DNA of 32,329 nt from Candidatus Shapirobacteria bacterium GW2011_GWF2_37_20 (GTDB lineage Bacteria > Patescibacteriota > Microgenomatia > UBA12405): NCBI GenBank assembly GCA_000989305.1, contig LBTB01000007.1, forward strand, positions 1 to 32,329, given 5' to 3'. The notes under the pieces are model-generated. The model was not told where the DNA came from. It ran no database searches and worked only from the letters and a program-made list of their open reading frames with translations. A program made the position numbers and the translations under genes. Position 1 is the first letter of the stretch; the number at the start of each line of letters is the position of its first letter. Below are positions 15,983-22,673 of this stretch, one piece after another.

Positions 15983-17605
15983 GTGTTGAAAAAAGCTGTT
16001 AGTTTTATTGCACCGGTTCTTTTTTTGATTTTAGCTCTTGTTGTTTCATTTCTCCTTACTTCTCCGTCTCAACCTAAATTTGTAATCGATATTCTGTTTT
16101 ATACAAAAGTATTAATATTATTTTCTCTTGTCTTTACTCTGACTTATTTTATTGATATCGCTTTTTCCGGCTTCAAAAAACCGGTAGTTAAGCTAATTAC
16201 TTTTGGGATAACCTTTATTCTTTCTTGTTTTTTATTCTTCATAGAAGACAAGATAACCAAGGACAGTCAACTGAATTTTGTTTTTCAAATATTTTTAGTG
16301 GTGATTGTGGGAGTATATGTCTTTTATTTTATCCGCTGGCCCCTAAAAGGTATTTTTTATTTAATTAAAAAAATAAAATGGAAATTTGTTCAAAGCTTTG
16401 TTGCCTATATTGAACACTTGATTGAACCAATTTATTATTTTCCCTTAAAACTAGTTACTTATTCGACTTATTATCTAATAAAATTTTTAATTAAGGTTAC
16501 GATTGAACTGATTAAAATCATTATTGATGCTGGCAAATTTACCTTTAGAAGTTTTAGAAATTTTCTAAAATCCTTATTAGTTTTCTGTCTTGGCTTATAT
16601 GTTATTGCCTCACTTTTTGTGATTGTTGATTATATTCGGACTCAATATGGTCAATACGGCAAGTTTTTTTGTTCGGCTGGAGTTAAAAATAAATTAAAAG
16701 GGACGGTGGTGAGGGTTGTGGGTGGTTATTCTGAAGGAACAGGTTTTTTTATCTCAGAAAATCAAGTGTTAACTAATTTTCATGTCATTGCTGATGAACC
16801 TAGTCCTAAAATAATTTTCCCTAATGGTAAATTTATTACTCCCATAAAAATTACTGGTGATAAAGATGCTGATTTAGCTATTTTATTTACCGAGTATGAA
16901 TACCCAGAGATGGTTATGTCACTACCTAGTAAAATTTCCATCAAGGATGAAGAACCGCTTCTGGCAACTGGTTTTGCTATGGGAACAGATTTAGCTGGTA
17001 AAGCCACTGTCTTGAAGGGTAATTTTGCTGATTTTAGGGAGTCAAAATATGAAAGTGTCAGTTATATTCAAACTAATATTTCTCTAGTGGAAGGGATGAG
17101 TGGTGGCCCACTGACAGACCAATGCGGTCAGGTGGTTGGGATAAATACTGCCGGTCTAGCGGGATTATCAATGTTTATATCCGGAAGTGAAGCCAAAAAA
17201 ATAATTCCTGATTTTTCAGATCAAGAAATTGAAAAAATTGATGTCGATCCCAGTAAATCACCGGAAGATGCAGTTACTGCCTTTTATACTTATCTTAAGG
17301 CTAGAAAAATGAAGGAGGGTTTTGATCTATTAAGCCGGGAATATCTTCAAAAGACTAATTTTGAAGAGTGGACTAGCCGATTTAAGGATATTTTGGATGT
17401 AGAAATTGTTAAATCAGAAAAAGTGGAAGATTCAAAAGATACTGTTAATGTAAAATTTGGCACTAAAAATTGGGTGACTGAAGAAACTGAATTTCACTAT
17501 TACGAGGGAACTTGGAAAACAATTTTTGAAGACGGGAAATATAAGATGCTGAAAAGTAATATTAAAGAAATTGAAGATCCTGATTTTGATTGGTTTTATG
17601 ACTAA
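15983..17605 (+). CDS. Membrane-anchored trypsin-like (HtrA-type) protease
   Basis: The first 220 residues hold about five hydrophobic helices (about 8-26, 33-56, 70-87, 99-118, 195-217). A chymotrypsin-fold protease domain follows (about 238-410) with catalytic histidine in TNFHVIA (H267), aspartate in DKDADLAIL (D295 or D297) and serine in GMSGGP (S373). The last 110 residues (from about 425, SPEDAVTAFYTYL) look like an NTF2/SnoaL-type alpha-beta domain. There is no PDZ domain, unlike DegP. The charge pattern suggests the protease may face outward, but the number of helices is uncertain. It starts at GTG 15983 (followed by TTG), 6 bases after a -10 box. Downstream come the split FtsK genes. 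Its substrate is unknown; a surveillance or defence protease is one possibility. Confidence 0.8.
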   Translation: MLKKAVSFIAPVLFLILALVVSFLLTSPSQPKFVIDILFYTKVLILFSLVFTLTYFIDIAFSGFKKPVVKLITFGITFILSCFLFFIEDKITKDSQLNFVFQIFLVVIVGVYVFYFIRWPLKGIFYLIKKIKWKFVQSFVAYIEHLIEPIYYFPLKLVTYSTYYLIKFLIKVTIELIKIIIDAGKFTFRSFRNFLKSLLVFCLGLYVIASLFVIVDYIRTQYGQYGKFFCSAGVKNKLKGTVVRVVGGYSEGTGFFISENQVLTNFHVIADEPSPKIIFPNGKFITPIKITGDKDADLAILFTEYEYPEMVMSLPSKISIKDEEPLLATGFAMGTDLAGKATVLKGNFADFRESKYESVSYIQTNISLVEGMSGGPLTDQCGQVVGINTAGLAGLSMFISGSEAKKIIPDFSDQEIEKIDVDPSKSPEDAVTAFYTYLKARKMKEGFDLLSREYLQKTNFEEWTSRFKDILDVEIVKSEKVEDSKDTVNVKFGTKNWVTEETEFHYYEGTWKTIFEDGKYKMLKSNIKEIEDPDFDWFYD

Positions 17606-17652
17606 TTATCCGGTATCAGTTATATTTGACACCGTAAATGATATTATGAGTT

Positions 17653-18198
17653 ATGGTCAAGATCAAAAAGATAAAAAAATCAGATGATCCTAGGGTGGGT
17701 GATAAAAACTTAATCCCAAGAAACGCCGCCATAATAGAACAAACCCTAGATTCTCTAGGAATAACCGCCAGGGTTGCCGAAGTAAACTATCGACCAAAAG
17801 ATACTGAATTTTGTCTTGAAATAGCGCTAGGTACGCCACTCGAAAGCATTACCAAGCTACATAAGGATGTAGCCATGGCTTTAGCTTCTCCTACCGGTGA
17901 TGTTGATATTGAAGCCCCAATTCCTGGACGATCTTTGATCGCAATTAGATTGCCATTTGATAAGCAGAGGTATGAGGCGGCAATTAATGCTTTTAAATTG
18001 AGGCAGAAAGAAGAAAAAAGAAATTCCAAAAAAAGCCGTACCACTGACAAAACCAAAACTGACAGACCAGAGTTTCCTAAAACGATTCGCGACTATCTAG
18101 CTGTAGTTTTTTATATTATTGCCGGTATTTTGGATATAACTACCCAGTACCTGCGTAAGTTAGGTAATTTTATTGAAGGCAGAGATCGTCAATTTTAA
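17653..18198 (+). CDS. Stand-alone FtsK alpha-domain protein with C-terminal membrane helix
   Basis: Residues 24-102 match the alpha domain of FtsK/SpoIIIE DNA translocases: IEQTLDSLGITARVAEV, the ITKLHKDVAMALAS segment and IEAPIPGRSLIAIRLPF, which corresponds to the family's IEAPIPGKxxVGIExPN. In normal FtsK this domain directly precedes the ATPase domain and helps form the hexamer ring around DNA. Here it ends instead in a lysine-rich linker (about 114-140) and a hydrophobic helix (about 147-166, YLAVVFYIIAGILDITT). The ATPase-like part is in the next gene, 11 bases downstream. TATTAT ends 5 bases before the ATG; a nearby TTGACA at 17626 is too close to act with it. The alpha-domain match is good; the protein's function is unknown. 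Confidence 0.7.
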   Translation: MVKIKKIKKSDDPRVGDKNLIPRNAAIIEQTLDSLGITARVAEVNYRPKDTEFCLEIALGTPLESITKLHKDVAMALASPTGDVDIEAPIPGRSLIAIRLPFDKQRYEAAINAFKLRQKEEKRNSKKSRTTDKTKTDRPEFPKTIRDYLAVVFYIIAGILDITTQYLRKLGNFIEGRDRQF

Positions 18199-18209
18199 TT
18201 TATATAAAC

Positions 18210-19235
18210 ATGCTGACTTATAAACCATCCCAAGAAGCCACTATAGAACGCGATGTCATGTTTGATGAGGCGGTTAAGCTAATCCAAGAAACTGGAGTCG
18301 CTTCGGCCTCGCTTATCCAAAGACGTTTAAAATTAGGTTATGCCAGATCAGCCCGACTTTTAGATGAGCTCGAACAAAGCGGAATTATTGGAGAAGTAAA
18401 TGGAGCTAAACCCAGAGATATTTTAATTCCACATAAAAACAGAGAAGGTCAAACAATTATTCCTAAAAAAGAACCGAGTCCAGTAAAAATTGAGTTTGAA
18501 GAGACATTAGCTAGTTGGAAAAAGACAAAACACGCCGACAATGTATCTGAAAATTTTAAAATTGAACTTGGAATTGATGAAAATAAAAAAGAAGTAGATT
18601 TAAATCTTGAAAAATATGGCAACTTATTAATAATCGGCTCACAATTTACCTCAACTGTTGACTTGTTAAATAATATATTAACCACTAGTATGGCTAAATA
18701 TTCACCTAATGAATTGAAATTAATTGTCATTGATGGCGTTAAAGGCGATCTGATTGTCCCCAATCAAGCTTCTCATTTATTGACGCCAATGATTGTCGAA
18801 GCAGAAAAGTCCGTTAGTGCTTTAAAATGGTGTGTCAATGAGATTGAAAGACGGATGAAACTGGATAATCTAAATCCTCAAGCTAAGGTTCTAATTTTGA
18901 TCAATTCACTTAATCAAATTCTAAATTTTTCTCCATCAGAGATTGAAGATAATATTTATCGGATCATGGTCCAGGGAAGAAAATATGGCTTCTATTTTAT
19001 TATCAGCACTGACTACGCCAATCCCAGAACAGCCAAATCAATTATAGCCAATAGTCCAGCTAAACTAGTCTTCAAGCCAACGGATAAAAAGATTGCTAGA
19101 GAGTCGGGTATACCCGAAGCCATCGAGCTTTCATCACCCGATGAGGCTATTTTAGAAACTATGTATGAAGGCAAAAGAAAACTGACAATCAATAAAGTTG
19201 ATCCAAAGAAAATCTATAGAGAAATATTTGAATAG
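18210..19235 (+). CDS. Permuted FtsK-like protein: gamma winged helix + ATPase domain lacking Walker A
   Basis: Residues 12-75 form an FtsK gamma-type winged helix (DVMFDEAVKLIQETG, LIQRRLKLGYARSARLLDELE, SGIIG). In FtsK this lies at the extreme C-terminus and reads oriented DNA sites. The rest matches the FtsK ATPase (beta) domain: LNLEKYGNLLIIGS, LIVIDGVKGDL, SHLLTPMIVEAEKSVSALKWCVNEIERRM, then VQGRKYGFYFIISTDYANP. Walker A, normally GxTGSGKS, reads GSQFTSTVD (143-151) without GK[ST]. The catalytic-glutamate region, usually VDExADL, reads INSLNQIL. ATP hydrolysis is therefore probably lost. The domain order (gamma before beta) and the separate alpha-domain gene upstream are both unusual. 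It could act as a dominant partner of the host FtsK or as a non-motor DNA-binding ring. Confidence 0.78.
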   Translation: MLTYKPSQEATIERDVMFDEAVKLIQETGVASASLIQRRLKLGYARSARLLDELEQSGIIGEVNGAKPRDILIPHKNREGQTIIPKKEPSPVKIEFEETLASWKKTKHADNVSENFKIELGIDENKKEVDLNLEKYGNLLIIGSQFTSTVDLLNNILTTSMAKYSPNELKLIVIDGVKGDLIVPNQASHLLTPMIVEAEKSVSALKWCVNEIERRMKLDNLNPQAKVLILINSLNQILNFSPSEIEDNIYRIMVQGRKYGFYFIISTDYANPRTAKSIIANSPAKLVFKPTDKKIARESGIPEAIELSSPDEAILETMYEGKRKLTINKVDPKKIYREIFE

Positions 19236-19284
19236 TGTTTTTCTATATCTATAAATATCTAAACTTATTCCATCAAATATACGC

Positions 19285-19464
19285 TTATTTCTTTATAAAT
19301 TTTGTTGTTTCCATTAATATTTTGACTTCACCATTACTGTAAATATTTCTGTGATTTTCATTATCTTTATCCAAATTATTTAGAGCGCTGTGTACTAAGT
19401 TATATCCATTAGTAGAGAGTAATTCATTTATCTTTTTCAATAACTCTGGAGACATATTGATCAT
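19285..19464 (-). CDS. Small hypothetical protein (59 aa), leaderless
   Basis: A short gene antisense to the plus-strand genes, filling most of the 350-base gap between the FtsK-like gene and the next operon. The protein begins MINMSPELLKKINELL and ends LMETTKFIKK; it is soluble and mostly helical at the N-terminus. A perfect TATAAT (complement of 471-476 within 19471-19476) ends 6 bases before the ATG, which makes a real gene more likely than a random frame. No family recognised; it could be a small regulator or antitoxin-like protein. The remaining bases of the gap (19236-19284 and 19477-19548) hold nothing else I can identify. Confidence 0.5.
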   Translation of the reverse strand: MINMSPELLKKINELLSTNGYNLVHSALNNLDKDNENHRNIYSNGEVKILMETTKFIKK

Positions 19465-19548
19465 TACTCAATTATATCCTGAAATATAATTAACAATAGT
19501 TTATAGGTACTCATTTAGCTTAAATAGTAATATTTTAAGAGCCTGATT

Positions 19549-19576
19549 TTGAAAAAACACCAGTGAACGATACAAT
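19549..19576 (+). promoter_or_regulatory. Promoter (TTGAAA-16-TACAAT)
   Basis: A -35 box TTGAAA (19549-19554), a 16-base spacer and a -10 box TACAAT (19571-19576), ending 8 bases before ATG 19585. It starts the last transcription unit of the element. Confidence 0.6.
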
Positions 19577-19584
19577 CCGCATAT

Positions 19585-19749
19585 ATGACAAAAGAAATTA
19601 TTTACAACATGTTGATATCTGGTATTAAGGGATTTTTTGAAGGACTATGGTCCCTGCTTGTTGCCCTTCCTTGGTGGGTAAAGATTTTAGTAATTGTTTT
19701 AGTTTTATTTCCAATTTTCTTTAATAGATATAAAGGAAAAAGATATTAA
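19585..19749 (+). CDS. Tiny single-pass membrane protein (54 aa)
   Basis: The protein starts MTKEIIYNMLISG, has an amphipathic stretch (GFFEGLWSLLVALPWW), a strongly hydrophobic helix at about residues 32-47 (VKILVIVLVLFPIFF), and ends NRYKGKRY, so the C-terminus is probably cytoplasmic. It has its own promoter 8 bases upstream and no Shine-Dalgarno. Its TAA overlaps the ATG of the next gene by one base (TAATG), which ties it to the zinc-ribbon protein by translational coupling. Small membrane proteins of this form occur as toxins or anchors; nothing here decides between them. Confidence 0.6.
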   Translation: MTKEIIYNMLISGIKGFFEGLWSLLVALPWWVKILVIVLVLFPIFFNRYKGKRY

Positions 19750-20840
19750 TGGACTACCTAAAAGACCGACAATATTATGAAGATTTATATGATTTACACA
19801 CTATCGAAATTTGTATTGATTGGGTAAAATTAGCTTTAAAAAAGTGTAAAGAAGACAAGATTTTTAGTAAATTTCCAAAAAAAGATAAGATAAGAGGTAA
19901 AAATATTTTGATTGAGTTGCCACTTTATTACCAAAAAGGTGAACGTTATAGAGATAAAGAAAAGACGATTAACGAATGGATAGAAAAAGACAAAAATAAA
20001 CAAGATAAATTTGACGACACAAGAGAACTGGACAGTATTTTTTGCCAGGAATGTAACTGGGCAATGAAATTAGAGGGAAAAAGTCTGCACGATTTTTCTG
20101 ATGAACCATTAAGAATGCTTTTCTTTTTTGAGTGTCCTAATTGTCATAAACGAAGAGGTATTTTTGATGACGGAGAAGAATATAAAAGTAAACCAAGACT
20201 CTGTCCCAAGTGCGGTGATGAGCTTAAAATCAGTTATAAAAATGAAAAAGAAGTTTCATCCTTTACTGAAAAATGTAAAAGTTGTGATTATAAACTCGAA
20301 GATAAAACCGATTTTAAACTTTATGACGAAAAACAGAAGAAGAGGGAAGAGAGAAAAGAATATTTATTAAATAAATATCGTAAAGAATGTTGTTTAACAC
20401 CTGAAAAGGGTGAGAATTATGTTTCCAGTCAAACCCAATTAATAAACTCAATCGATCGAATTAAAGAAACGGAAAGAAAAGAAGCCGATCCTATTTACCA
20501 AAAGGCCAGAGCCTTAAAGAAATTGAAAGTATTTGATATGGAAAAGTTGTTAAAAGAAACCTTGGAAAAAGAAAAATATATCGACCTTTCCTTTGATAAA
20601 CCCGAGATTACTAAGGATGTAGTAATTCCATTCTCGGTTCAGGAATCGGACACTTCAAGAAGTGATTATGACAGCCAAAATAATCTAAAAAAGTTGATTA
20701 AAAAGACCTTAGAAGATACCAATTGGCGATTAATGAGTGATGGAATTAGCCAAAGGCTTGGGATATTAAATGGTAGAATCAGGGGCTACGAAAACGAGGA
20801 TGATTTAGTAAAAATTGTAAAATATGCAAATGATCAATGA
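19749..20840 (+). CDS. Multi-zinc-ribbon protein of unknown function (363 aa)
   Basis: A basic, helical N-terminal region of about 95 residues is followed by a run of four CxxC pairs: CQEC and CPNC (first ribbon), then CPKC and CKSC (second ribbon), spanning about residues 98-190. A long charged helical segment follows (DEKQKKREERKEYLLNKYRKE and after), then a C-terminal part ending RGYENEDDLVKIVKYAND. Zinc ribbons of this kind bind nucleic acid or protein partners. It overlaps the 54-residue membrane protein by one base and the following nucleotidyltransferase-like gene by 17 bases, so the three form one coupled unit. I recognise no family. A nucleic-acid sensor or adaptor for its neighbour is a guess. 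Confidence 0.55.
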   Translation: MDYLKDRQYYEDLYDLHTIEICIDWVKLALKKCKEDKIFSKFPKKDKIRGKNILIELPLYYQKGERYRDKEKTINEWIEKDKNKQDKFDDTRELDSIFCQECNWAMKLEGKSLHDFSDEPLRMLFFFECPNCHKRRGIFDDGEEYKSKPRLCPKCGDELKISYKNEKEVSSFTEKCKSCDYKLEDKTDFKLYDEKQKKREERKEYLLNKYRKECCLTPEKGENYVSSQTQLINSIDRIKETERKEADPIYQKARALKKLKVFDMEKLLKETLEKEKYIDLSFDKPEITKDVVIPFSVQESDTSRSDYDSQNNLKKLIKKTLEDTNWRLMSDGISQRLGILNGRIRGYENEDDLVKIVKYANDQ

Positions 20841-22389
20841 CTCTAATCTTACAAAACTCAAAACTGGACTATTATTTCTAGATTTCGACCAGATCAACAA
20901 GGAGCCAGAATATGAAGCAATGGGAAGACAGACAAAAAAGCATTCTGTAATCTCCAAAAGATACCAATATGCTCAGGATTTAGAAAGGTCATTCATCGAG
21001 GCAAAACTTACCTCCAAGCTATTGCTTGAGGTAGATAATCTAATAAATGTTGATGAAAAAATATTTGAGCCTGAAGAAATAATTTCATACTACGACGGAA
21101 TATTCCTGGAATACATTCATCAAATAAAAGACAAACTTTTCCGATTAATATGGTGGATAATTCAAAAGGATGATGTGAAGAATAAAATAGAAGAGCCTGA
21201 CTCAATCAATCTGGGAAATTTTAAATCATATAAAGACATATTACTTGTGATAGGCATTAAAAAATATTTGGAAGATTGGAACCAAGGATTATCTAGCGGA
21301 ATTGCAACTGCCTTAAGAAAACGGACACAACATCACCATTTTATTAGTAGGCTGCAATTGAACGAAGACTTTCAAAAAATCAGGATGTCAAAGTCAATGC
21401 TTTCTTCGGCTTCAATTGGGTACTTGTCTGAATACGGAAAAAATAAAATGAAACAAATTGGTGAAGAATCGTATAAAAAGTGGAGAGATGACGTAATTAA
21501 CAAACAAAAAAATACATTGGATCAAATAGAAAGTAATTTAGAAAATGTGTCTAAGAAACTCATTGAGTTTTATAAATTTCCCATTGAGCCCAAAAAACAA
21601 GCCGAAATATTTAATACATATGCAGAACAGCAAAAAAAATTTGACATTGAAAACAGCACGTCTTTAGCTAAGATCGATGGGGCAATAAAAGGTCTCATTG
21701 ACACGTTTATATTACATACAAAGTCATTTTTTAAAGAACAGTTAGTTTCAATTTACCTAGTAGGAAGTGTACCTCGCGGCGAGTTTGTTCTGGGTTCTTC
21801 AGACATTAATATCGTGATAATAACCAATAGTGACGCCTTTGACTCTTTTCCATCCAGAATGGATCCACTAATAAAAGTTAGATTTTTCAGTGAAAATAGC
21901 TTTTTAAGTGAAAACAATAAGAAATGGAGATTTATTTGTTGGTCTGACGGACTTCTTATTGAAGGTAAACAGTTTAAATTTAAAAAAGATGACTTTCCAA
22001 AGCCCGGTACGTTTTTAACATTACTTCTAAACAGCAATACTATTGATGAATTAGAAGAATTAAAACATAAAGTTGCTAATTTGAAGTCACCATCAAGAAA
22101 AATAATGCGGTTTTTCTGTTTAGAGGCAGTCAAATTAATGCTGGATTTTGGTTTTGGTGTTGCAATGGCAAACAAACCTTTTTACTCATCCAGCAGAAAA
22201 GTCAAAATTGAATACGTCAAAAAGATGTTTCCGTCGGCATTAAGACAAACAAAAACATTTGAAATTATATATAAAGGGGCAACTGTTAATCAGAAAGATT
22301 ACGTTTTCATGTTAGACACATTTCTTAAAAATGCGAGAAAAAACTACACCAAGCTTTCTGAAGTTGCCCAAAGTGCCGTAGAGGGTTAG
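20824..22389 (+). CDS. Nucleotidyltransferase-fold protein with possible HEPN-like N-terminal half (521 aa)
   Basis: The middle of the protein has the MNT/polymerase-beta nucleotidyltransferase signature: IYLVGSVPRGEFVLGSSDINIVI, written here as G314-S315 followed by D327-I-N329. The family normally has DxD; the second Asp is Asn, so activity may be reduced. Helices after it (RKIMRFFCLEAVKLMLDFG) resemble the usual NTase substrate-binding bundle. The N-terminal 250 residues are helical and contain R167-T-Q-H-H-H172, a spacing compatible with the RNase motif (R-x4-6-H) of HEPN domains. HEPN toxins and MNT antitoxins normally occur as two genes; here both would be on one chain. The NTase call is good; the HEPN call is tentative. 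ATG 20824 or 20830 could be the start. It is the last gene before the right end of the element. Confidence 0.6.
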   Translation: MQMINDSNLTKLKTGLLFLDFDQINKEPEYEAMGRQTKKHSVISKRYQYAQDLERSFIEAKLTSKLLLEVDNLINVDEKIFEPEEIISYYDGIFLEYIHQIKDKLFRLIWWIIQKDDVKNKIEEPDSINLGNFKSYKDILLVIGIKKYLEDWNQGLSSGIATALRKRTQHHHFISRLQLNEDFQKIRMSKSMLSSASIGYLSEYGKNKMKQIGEESYKKWRDDVINKQKNTLDQIESNLENVSKKLIEFYKFPIEPKKQAEIFNTYAEQQKKFDIENSTSLAKIDGAIKGLIDTFILHTKSFFKEQLVSIYLVGSVPRGEFVLGSSDINIVIITNSDAFDSFPSRMDPLIKVRFFSENSFLSENNKKWRFICWSDGLLIEGKQFKFKKDDFPKPGTFLTLLLNSNTIDELEELKHKVANLKSPSRKIMRFFCLEAVKLMLDFGFGVAMANKPFYSSSRKVKIEYVKKMFPSALRQTKTFEIIYKGATVNQKDYVFMLDTFLKNARKNYTKLSEVAQSAVEG

Positions 22390-22446
22390 TTATATCATCT
22401 TGTATATCAAACAATATCACCGTTTCGGTTCATTCCTTTTTTATAG

Positions 22447-22493
22447 TGTCTCATTTGTCTCATTTAGCTTCAAATCTTTGATAGAATGAGACA
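22447..22493. repeat. Tandem 9-mer and matching inverted copy near the right end
   Basis: TGTCTCATT occurs twice back to back (22447-22455 and 22456-22464), and its exact reverse complement AATGAGACA lies at 22485-22493. Inside the loop is another palindrome, TCAAATCTTTGA (22470-22481). There is no T-run after it on either side to suggest a simple terminator. The position, about 50 bases inside attR, would suit a recombination-directionality factor, a recombinase arm site or an operator. Confidence 0.6.
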
Positions 22494-22541
22494 GTGGGTA
22501 AGAGGGTGTTATAGGGATAGAAAGGTTCCAGACCCCAATGC

Positions 22542-22582
22542 TCCGCCAAAGGGTCAAAGTTCTATGCGACCCCTGTGGTATA
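22542..22582 (+). repeat. attR: right direct repeat
   Basis: This copy matches the repeat at 3163-3203 (23 bases exact, 38 of 41 overall). The preceding bases (22524-22541) do not form a tRNA T-arm, so no second complete tRNA is present. The conserved inverted pair is GGGTC (22551-22555) and GACCC (22568-22572). The chromosomal side begins to its right with the promoter region of the S66 peptidase gene. Confidence 0.75.
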
Positions 22583-22643
22583 GTAACTTTTCCCCAACCT
22601 GTGTTCTTTATTTTTCAAAAGCAACATTTTTTGTTAGATAGCC

Positions 22644-22649
22644 TATAAT
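22644..22649 (+). promoter_or_regulatory. -10 box of the S66 peptidase gene
   Basis: TATAAT ends 9 bases before a possible GTG start (22659) and 24 bases before ATG 22674. The surrounding ATAGCCTATAATA is echoed at the left end of the element (3262-3274). Confidence 0.55.
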
Positions 22650-22673
22650 ACGGTAAAAGTGGTAATATGTATT

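Larger units (their letters stand above)
3163..22582. mobile_element. Integrated ~19.4 kb element with serine recombinase and defence genes
   Basis: A 41-bp direct repeat (23 bp exact at its left) starts inside the 3' end of tRNA-Ser(GCT) at 3163 and recurs at 22542. Between the copies lie a serine recombinase just inside the left end, a ParB-type DNA methyltransferase, a full type I restriction-modification operon, an unusual nuclease fusion, a Cas4-like nuclease, a membrane protease, an FtsK-like pair and several orphan proteins. No ribosomal, metabolic or tRNA gene lies between the repeats. Removing the element would put tRNA-Ser directly upstream of the S66 peptidase gene. I infer an integrative element rather than a lysogenic phage, because no capsid, portal, tail or large terminase is visible. 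Whether it can still excise is unknown. Confidence 0.75.

Noticed and set aside
17626-17652. TTGACA at 17626 as a consensus promoter for the FtsK alpha-domain gene.
   Set aside because: It is only 10 bases from the best -10 box (TATTAT 17642-17647), too short to work as a pair; no better -10 lies 16-18 bases away.
22501-22548. A second tRNA ending in CCGCCA at the right repeat.
   Set aside because: The bases before it do not form T-arm, anticodon or acceptor stems; only the last seven bases match a tRNA.
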